From NCBI RefSeq assembly GCF_019112545.1, contig NW_025064899.1, positions 333,185 through 397,184 of the forward strand: DNA of 64,000 nt. The letters are read 5' to 3'. The translations under genes and the position numbers were made by a program. Numbering within the stretch: the first letter of the stretch is position 1; the number at the start of each line of letters is the position of its first letter. A model generated the notes under the pieces. It had not been told where the DNA came from. It did not search any database and saw only the letters and a list, made by a program, of their open reading frames with translations. Of this stretch, positions 55,823 to 64,000 are shown piece by piece. The DNA is from Guyanagaster necrorhizus (taxonomy: Eukaryota; Basidiomycota; Agaricomycetes; Agaricales; Physalacriaceae).

Positions 55823-57538
55823 TCAGTGACGACATACATCCGGCAATCCATTTTCCGTAGGCGGTCCAGCCAGGACAACATTATGACCCACATCGCTCGA
55901 GAACTCTTTAGTCGTGTCAATTTTGATGGATATACTCGATCCACGATGAGACGAGAACGTGGACACTTTGGAGATGTCGTTTAACGAGAAGCCGATTTCG
56001 CCACAGGTGTTGATACCTTCGGCAGCGGTGCGGATCCGCTTGCGGGCGTTCAGCGTCGCGAGGAGGGAGTTTGAGTATACTGTCAAGAACAGGTGTCAAT
56101 ACGGGTCTGATGAGCTTAGAAAATAACTCACATCGACCCATGCAGAAGAAAAACGTAATGTAGATGAACGTATTGGGCGCGGTTAATATCTAGACATGAT
56201 TAGTGCCCATACAAGGAGGAAAAGAGAATATAACTGACAGAAATTAAGGACGCAACGGCACAAAGACTTGTGAGGAGGCCGGTGTTGACCGCGAAAAGGA
56301 TCTGCTTAAAGGTGAGTATGTTCAGAAAACAGAGGAGAAAATGAACAAACAAGTTTATTGATCATGGTGTCACTATTTTGGAATCCAGTCCTGGAACGGT
56401 GGAGAAGAAGACAAAGAGTGCCAGCAATGAAAACGTCTCCAGCAGCGGCAAGGGCATTGACGCTGATGGAGAGGTACTTGAGACGGGCGAGTTCAACAAA
56501 GGTATGGACGTGGATCAGGCTGATGGTAAGTTTCAGCAAACGAGCGTGGAAAGGTCATGAAGATACATACGCTAAAGTTCCAAACGCTTTACAGAGACGA
56601 TGAGACCTTGTCATTATGGCAGACTGCGTTAGCTCACCGATAATGCACCCTAGAACGGAGAGTTAGCAAGGTGAGGAACACTACGTTAAAACAATTCCTA
56701 CCAAATTCGGCGATGACCAATAACGCGACGATGGCCGTGACAACAAAATTTTCGCTGCTCACTAAAATCTTGATCAGCTCGAATAGCAAGGAAGAGCGTA
56801 TATTAAACCACGCACAACGCCAAACACGTAGAGCGAGGAAGCTAACAAAAATTCAGAAACGACACAGTCAGAGACCAAAAACAAAAGACCTCTGAACAAG
56901 AAATGCCGTGAACCCATTCAATAAAACCTCAGCCAGGAGACTCCTACGAACCCATTAACGAGATCAGAAACATAAGAGGAGTGGCTAGCTCACCAAACGG
57001 TCTTTTGAAGTTCGGTTTCATCGCCATAATGACCGACAAGATACGAATAGACTACGCAGTTAGCTCAGTGGCACAAAAGCCTGCCGTCGACCATATATAA
57101 CACCTCACCGGTATGAAATATAAGCACCTGATGCACTGTATCAAGTACTATAACAGCCGTAACCTAGGACATGCGGTTAGCAAGAGCCAAGGGAAGAAGA
57201 GCGTCAAACATACGATCGACTTTAGTGGCCACTGGTCATGTTGGTGCGTAAAATAATACCAGGCTTGGACACATGAGACTGAAACACCTCGTTGAGAATA
57301 CAGAATGACGCAGGCGCGAAGGGCGCATACCACCATGCAGACTATCCAAAAAAAAAAGGAAAAAATCAGACACGGAAGGACGGGAACAAGTGACAAGAGA
57401 CCTGACATACATTGCTGCAACGACGACACCGATGAACGCCGCCCCTATCCTGTTCAGAGAAAACGCTCTTCAGCCGAAGATCAGTCGAAGAAAGACGTCA
57501 GCCACTCACGTCTTATCAAGTGAAAAATCAGGTATCAT
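55823..57538 (-). CDS. DUF6534 seven-helix membrane protein
   Basis: From an ATG at 57538 (MIPDFSLDKT), followed by IGAAFIGVVVAA, SCVQAWYYFTHQHDQWPLK, VTAVIVLDTVHQVLIFHT, YLVGHYGDETELQKTVW, SLLAEVLLNGFTAFLVQ, RVWRCAWFNIRSSLLFELI, FVVTAIVALLVIAEFG, ARLKYLSISVNALAAAGDVFI, LCLLLHRSRTGFQNSDTMIN, LFAVNTGLLTSLCAVASL, TFIYITFFFCMGRL and YSNSLLATLNARKRIR. The order and motifs (LDxxxGAxFIG, VHQxLIxHTVY, LHRSRTGFxxSDTMIN, NSLLATLNAR) match the DUF6534 family of Agaricomycete seven-helix proteins, function unknown. About eleven short introns are implied. One junction, after GVVVAAM, could not be joined in frame. The C-terminal 70 residues are a hydrophilic tail. Confidence 0.75.
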
Positions 57539-60500
57539 TTTTTCAGCGAGGGGAAGGAACGTGAGTGACGGTGAATGGGTGGAGGCTCGAGAGGTATCCG
57601 CGATCGAGCGTTAAAAACAGGAACGCAGGCCGTTTCTACTTTTAAACTTTCTGGGGTTGTGCAACGGAGCACGGGAAGGGACACTTCGAATTCCGGAAGC
57701 TAATTGGGCAGAGGATCAGCGGTGCGATATGTTAATGCATACTTGATGCGAACTTGTCGATAGCAAGAGAAAAGAGGACGGTAGTCGAGTTGGGACATCT
57801 GGACAATGTAGATAACTGAGAGCGAGTAATGGAGGGGAGTGTTCGTTCACTTACAGAAGGGAAAAAATGAAGAAAAGGTCATGCTCCGAGCCAAGATCCA
57901 CCCAAATAGGTGTCGGGCAGCAGACCTCTAGACAGCAGCTCCGAATTTGCACTTGGGCGAACAAAAGGCAACATCTGACGTCAAGCCTGCCGCGGTAATT
58001 ATTCAGAACAAGCGGATCCCACCCAATACATCGTCTGTCGACCGAGGTTTACGTGCAAGCAACATCGCTGGGAACATTTCCTGCATGATAAAAGCTTCAG
58101 TGGTAACATTTGAAGAAGGCAACATACCGGAATCAATGCACTCAATCTGGTGGCTTCGAAAAAAGATGGATGGATCGTCGTTTGCGGCACCGATACAGAG
58201 ACTCAGGCGGGGAAATGAAGTCCCATGCCCTTCCAATCACCACATCAGGTCAAAGGATTCAGTTTAGAACCTTGTGCCCACAAGAAAATGTCGCACTCAT
58301 GTGCATCGCCGTTGTATGAGTGATAACCGCCTGACCCAGGTTACCATACTCTCTGATTTTCCCCGCGTGGGAGTTGCGCGAAGGTTCTCTGGAAGGTGCC
58401 CGTCTTTCACGTTCCCTCCTTCCTTGTGCTATTGACGAAGCACTGGCTTCTTTCTTAGCTTAAATGCACATCGGTCAAACATGTCGATTACATCGATAAG
58501 CGGCTTTGGTGAGGCCGCAAAGCAGAACCGATGGTCGAGAGCAAGCATGTACTCGACTGAAGAAAAAAGTGAGAACAGAGCTAAGAATGTTTCTGTAACG
58601 TTAATGAGCGCGACACAAAAGAGGATAGAATATCATATCATATTATGACTCACGGTCCCTGCTAACAATTCCAGACGCAACACAGCACATATACAATTTC
58701 CCGTATGCCTTCGGAGATTAAGCTCAACCCCAGAACCTAGAACGACGAATAGGCCGTCAACGTCAACGCAGACCATATCTCCAGAAGAATAGAAATGCGC
58801 CTCTTTTGTAGTGTGCTTGGTTAATTCATCGGGCATCGGCTAGGATTGAGCATTACCATGATGATGCGACCTGAAACAGAATATCATTTGCTCTCTTTTT
58901 TAAGAGGTGTTATCCTTAAAAGAACGCGTCATATCCGGCATGTAATAATCAGGCTTTGTCACAGTTGCCGCTACTGACGCTTCAGTCGCTATGAACATCA
59001 TCAGTTTGTGCCTCTAGGACGACCAGAAAACACCCACTTCGTCCTGACCACCAACGGCAGCAGTGAACTCAATATACTCTTCGTAAGTCGTTCCATTAGC
59101 ATTCGCAGCAGTTATCACATAGATACACACCTATGCAAGGTCTAGATGAGCAATCGGTGAAGAAAAATTGCGCATATACGCACCTCAAGGTTTCATCGTC
59201 GCCGGATTCCTGCCCATATCCTAGTAAAGGGGACCAACTACTGCATGTTGCCTTAGAAGCGTACCATCACCCATCCTGTCCTATACTGCGAGCTTGAGAG
59301 GTCATGCTTGTGTATTTAATGTTCCTTGCTGGCAGTTTCGTTGAGATATCTGTGTCATTAAAAGGACCATGAGATTGCAGTCTGTATTAGGTAGCGTGTC
59401 CATCAAGACAGAAAGAATGTAGGAACAAATTGTTCTCCAGAAAGGGCCACAGGGCAGAAGGACAAGAAGTGAAAGAACAGATTTGGAGGCCGCGACACGA
59501 TCACGTTACTGTCACGGTAGCCACAGCCACCCACAGCCACATTTCAAAGTCACGGCCACGTGTTCTGGGCCAGCTTTTCCCCTCGGCCAGTGAGCCACTC
59601 TCGTAAGTTACCGCAGGTTTCAATTCTTCCCGATAAAAGTCACACTGATACTGCAAGCTGATCCGTGCTCCTTTCACCCGTTACAGCGAGATACATGACG
59701 CTTCATACTCCTATTTTGTGCCTTGAACAAGAGTGAAGCTAATGCCTAAATAAAGACTTGAAAGCCTTTGGGAATTTTGTGCTCGGCCTCGTTTCCTTTC
59801 GTCATGGATTCTTCTCTGATATAGCATGGGGAAGAATATCAACCCGTTCCCGTGAATCGTCGCATTTCTGCAGCCGGTCCACAGTCTACTAGAGCCAAGA
59901 ATATCGCCATGTATATATTGTCGTGCCTTAATGCAATGACGAGGACTATGTTTAAGTAGTATACCCAGGCTGCATCTGCTGAATGTGACCGTTCCGCGAT
60001 CGAGCTTGTCATTGTCCCCCGCCCAATCTGAGGTAACACACGTTCCTTCAACCGAAGCTCCAGTGAAGGAATCTATCCTTGACTCGGATAACCCCATCAA
60101 TTGTTTTCTCTATCTTGATAGCAAACCCGTTTATGTCGTCGAACCAAATGATGGTGACAGCAGAACAACTTCCGGTGTACCTCTCAGCCTAACGCAATAT
60201 GCGATATTCGCTGGAGCACATTCTCCCCGGACAATATCACATTCAAGGGAGAAGAGAAAGTGAACAGCAAGTGGTTGCATTCTGAAAGCCTGTTCGCCAA
60301 GCTGAAGACGTCTTGAGTATCCATATTGTGTGTCCTCCTCTTGACACAAACAAACTTTTTCGATAACTGACCGAATCACTTCAGCCCAGTCAGCCTGCCA
60401 GAAGAGGGCCGGCAGTACGTCATTCACGGGTCTCCAACCGGTAAAATCTTGGTAATGCCATCATCTTCCTTTCCAATTGAAATCAAACCTAAATCAGAGC

Positions 60501-60978
60501 TCATTCACAGATGCTCATTGGGGACTATCCGATAGCATGGTTCACACCCTTTCGCACAAGTCTCGCTGAAGGGTAGCTTCGTGATATTCCTGCCACGATC
60601 TCGCTCAGCATCGAGGCCGTGTATATACGGGATCTTGTCATAGTTGCATTGCTTGTGCTGGAAAGCGTTGGAGAGCAGCTGGTAAAATATCACTTAATAG
60701 CGGACTTGCAAGGGCCCATGCGGTGGGGATTAGTCCTGAACTTGGAAACGTGTAGTTGGGGCTTTCTCGATCGTCCTGAATCGATCGATCGATCGTATAC
60801 TGTCAATTTGAAGGACAATTTCAAGTAACGCGTACAGTATCATTGTCATCACTATTGCATGGCTCGCTACCAGACAAAAGTAAGGATACACGACGGCACT
60901 ACTCTTCACCATCCCTTACTCACTAACCTACTGCATTCTAACCAAGCATCAACACAAGCACCGCATGAAGTTGGTCTC
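57539..60978. other. Gene-poor stretch
   Basis: No gene supported. A minus-strand frame at 58633-58836 has FYSSGDMVCVDVDGLFVVLG, faintly like the hinge region of adenylate-forming enzymes, but nothing else of that family is nearby. A CGAT repeat lies at 60780-60795 and CAGCCAC repeats near 59520. Confidence 0.45.
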
Positions 60979-63297
60979 TCAATCCTCCCTCTGCGCGACC
61001 TTGATCTGCAAACGCAACAAAGATCCTTTCTCAATCTCGCCTTCCGTTGTAGGAGTCATAACAAATGTAGCCTCTCGACGGATATCCGTATCCTCAGCCA
61101 GCGAGAACTCAAAGGATCCAACGAGTTGGATCAAGAACATGTGCATTTCCAGGACACTTCAGCATGTAGTGAGAAAATGACCCAGGAGCAAATGGAAGAA
61201 AACCCACGCGAATCTCCAACCGATGCAAGACCTTGCGCCACCAGTGAATGTGAACCTGTATTGAATATTCAATATCTTAGCAATATCAAGTCCATATTGA
61301 GCACTTGCAGGCTCCCGTATACACCCAATGACGCGGTCGTTTTGGGAACGTACTCACGCAACCACCTCTCGGGATTGAATACATCAGCGTCGTCACCAAA
61401 GATTTCTTTGTTCCTAGGATATATAAGTGTCGCTTGAACTTGACATGACAAAGAGACCGACCTATTGTATGCTGCAACAGAAGAAACGATCTGCAGGCCT
61501 TTCGGTATCGGTAACTCGTGAAGAACTTTGCCCGATATCGTGGTAATCGGCTTGCTTAAGGGAAGAACATTGTCCTGGCTGGAAACCCTGAAAACATTGT
61601 ACACCACAGCATGATAGCGGAGTGTTTCCTTGAGCATACCATTAACTCTCTATGTACACGAGCGACATATAAATTTACACATACCTTGACAACAGCAGAA
61701 AGATACGGCATCGAATCCAGATCTGAGGCTGTGAACTCGGTACGACCATTATCGCGAATGGCCTGCTCGGCGGAGTGAATTTCTCGACGAAGCTTTTTCT
61801 GTATCTCTAGATGCTTGCAAAATTCCAAAAGACCAAAACAGAGCGTATTAGATGTCGTCTCGTGCCCTGCAAGAATGATTGTACTGGAAGCCCCACAGTA
61901 TATAAGATTCGACCAGCAAATACGATACACTTACTTCATCTGAGCCAGTAGTTCACGCTCTGGCAATCTGGTTTCCGCATTTTCAGAGGCATTCGCTTTG
62001 ACTGAGCATTCTCTCAGTATTGCGAAACAGGATATGAAATATGGACGGACGTACCCAACAAGCTCATGACATCTCTACGGCCTTTTCCTTCGAGTTGGGC
62101 CTCAGATTTTTCCTTGACGAGGTCTTTCGCAATGGCAGTCGAGAGCTTGTTGGACAACATCGCGTGGGATAGACGTCCAGGAAAATTCCACATCAGAAAA
62201 GCGACGACGGCAGGAGGTAGATGATCCATGATCGAGAGGGCAAGAATCGCGGCCTTTGTTGGTATACCAAAGATGTAAAAACTGCAGTGCTGAGAGAATT
62301 AGAATTTCTGAACGGGAAGGACTCACAATAAATTGGAGTACGCCTTTGTTAGTTGGTTACCGGAGTCATCCAGGGCGCCAAAAGAATAATCAAAAGCGGC
62401 TAGATGCTCAGTGAGTATTTTGCAGTTACTAAAAGGCGGACACAACAGCACACCGTAACCAATAGCGTCCAAAGTGGCCCTAGATATCCAGGAAGTGACG
62501 TCCAAAACGACGGATTGGTCGGTGCTCAGTTCTATTTCCTCCTCCCATTTGCGGCACATCTGGACCAAGCATGAATACCATTGTGTGCAAACGTAAGAGA
62601 GTTTGATACAAACCTTCTCGGCACACTGAGAAAATATCGGAACAAAAGCTCTCGATTCCGGACCGCCAAAACCGGGAAGCATGACTCTGCGCTGGCGTCT
62701 ATGGACATCGCCTGTATAATCACAGTCGGCCTGGCATCATGCTTTTTTGAAGGTTTCAAAGCGGCCTACCATCTACGTTAGATAGGCCAGGTCCGAACAG
62801 TAGGCGAGAAATTTGCCGCCTTCCTTCAGGTTTGGGGAACCTGTAACTTGCTGTATGATAGATGTACTGAATAGCTTTCGGGTCAGCAATGAAGAGGCGG
62901 TCCTCCTAAAGAAATAATGAATGAGACCATCAGAAGCCAATGCCATAGAGTACTCACGCCTAACGGCGCCCGAATCCTGAATACATCTCCGTATCTATCC
63001 CGCCATTTGAAGTCGGTCTAACTCGAATTGATTGAGGGTGAGTAAGCTCCTTACTAGGCAATAGTAGACAGAAGAGACCCCTACCTCGCCAGCTTGACCT
63101 CCAAGGAATTCAGGTAAGTTTCCTAGAAGGCGATTACAGTGATTAAGATGTAAAGAAGGGGGAGGGGGGGGAAACGAACCGTATAAAAACGACCTGCATT
63201 CTGGTCCGGGGACATCAGATATTGAGATTCTTCTCCATCGCCTATAGACGGCACAAGCTAGAGAAAAAGTGACAAGTGCGAGGACGGATATGAACAT
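60979..63297 (-). CDS. Cytochrome P450 monooxygenase
   Basis: Model (minus strand): exons 63297-63180, 63122-63085, 63017-62958, 62905-62770, 62711-62614, 62559-62327, 62281-62055, 62001-61935, 61883-61685, 61649-61462, 61413-61309, 61255-61208 and 61156-60979, giving 564 residues with all phases consistent. An N-terminal membrane anchor (MFISVLALVTFSLACAVY) precedes a proline hinge (VPGPE). Then RRVMLPGFGGPESRAF, the I-helix AGHETT (near 331), KETLR (ExxR, 400-403), FNPERW and the heme loop FTGGARSCIG with Cys500. It is an ER-bound monooxygenase of the type expanded in wood- and litter-decay fungi; the substrate is unknown. The intron before the heme exon (61256-61308) has the donor CT|GCAAGT, the consensus form of a GC-AG intron. 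Confidence 0.92.
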
Positions 63298-64000
63298 CTG
63301 TTTGTAGACTACTTATCCTACGACACTAGTGAGATTAAATCCTCATCACATCCGCTCCATCACGGCCCAGACAAAAAATATCCACATAATGCGACTCGAT
63401 AGCGAAGGTCGGCCCTTTGTAGGGTCAGGTAATAAATCCATGCGAGGATTACCCCGATCCTTTAAAAACCGCATGGCAGAACAGGAACAAAGACCAAGAT
63501 CAGCTCGACCAGTATATAGTGAAACAACGTATTTCCCTAGCCTATTATATATGGCTTTTCCGATATCTTTGGTGAAAGTTACTTGGTGAACGAATCAAAA
63601 GAAAGAGGTCGAAGAGAGCAATCTAAGACGTATGGTATGGAGCAAGATGGCGGATTTAAGCTCATCAGATTACTACGGAGAACTTGCCAAGTGCTCTAGA
63701 AAACGGTTTTTGCAGAAATACCGACACCAAAGAGACTGACACAAATTTGTAGATGAAATACGAGCGACTCCGTCGGACGTCGGTGATAGTACTGGGTCAA
63801 CGGCCCTCAGATCGCAGCATAAATGTTGAAATCCCCGGCCCGATCCTCGAACCGCTTCCGAAATCAGCTTCCCCTCAACGAGGTGCCAATTTCTCAAGAG
63901 GTTGGCAGAGAAGAGAACCTGACAGGTAAAAGAAGGTCGTACCGGGGGAAATGTGAAGTGGGAAGTCTGTCATGTTTACAGAAACAGCAGGATTAGCTGG
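63298..64000. other. Upstream region of the P450 gene, no gene seen
   Basis: No exon supported. A short minus-strand frame at 63673-63897 has no motif; a gene continuing past the window edge cannot be excluded. Confidence 0.45.

Noticed and set aside
58633..58836. Fragment of an adenylate-forming enzyme
   Set aside because: Only one weak motif (SSGDMVCVDVDGLFVVLG); no A3-A10 motifs nearby on either strand.
60859..61437. 192-codon plus-strand frame
   Set aside because: It is antisense to the last exons of the P450, which have heme and ExxR motifs and consistent phases.

Overview
The window is fungal and most likely from an Agaricomycete (mushroom-forming) basidiomycete. The genes are cut by many 43-60 bp introns. 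The families are typical of that group: F-box proteins with the LPPEIL/CSLVSRSW style of F-box, DUF6533/DUF6534-like seven-helix proteins, a UstYa-type oxidase, a class-3 lipase, small secreted proteins and a 13-exon P450. No prokaryotic, plasmid or phage features are visible. Exons were joined by eye. Where the joined exons give a continuous frame with family motifs and a length divisible by three, the model is firm. Other models are marked uncertain.

Layout. 0-6.7 kb: two intact metallo-beta-lactamase-fold genes form the arms of a large inverted repeat around an F-box/WD40 ubiquitin-ligase receptor. 6.7-15.2 kb: almost no genes; it holds a complete non-autonomous hAT-like element and an F-box remnant. 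15.2-16.7 kb: a secreted class-3 lipase, followed by about 3 kb without a gene and a C2H2 zinc-finger gene. 21.9-33.8 kb: dense and mostly secretory: an Abp1/drebrin-like actin-binding protein, two tandem single-pass membrane proteins, a small secreted protein, a dead inverted copy of the lipase, a thioredoxin and a secreted protein with two beta-sandwich repeats. 35.2-44.9 kb: an F-box protein, a UstYa-like oxidase, the C-terminal remnant of a sugar transporter, a class-V PLP enzyme, a low-complexity protein and an AhpD-like protein. 45-49 kb: 3.5 kb containing no CpG at all, with an F-box/LRR pseudogene in it. 49.7-57.6 kb: three different seven-helix membrane protein genes. 61-63.3 kb: a complete cytochrome P450.

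Two signals stand out. First, five introns in five unrelated genes (lipase, Abp1, thioredoxin, AhpD-like, P450) can only be spliced in frame with a GC donor instead of GT. This is far more than expected among about 60 introns. Second, two tracts (45192-48704 and 51934-52641) lack CpG completely. One ends abruptly inside a gene, and that gene carries three in-frame TGA stops, each explicable as CGA to TGA. This looks like saturating methylation-linked or repeat-induced CpG mutation.
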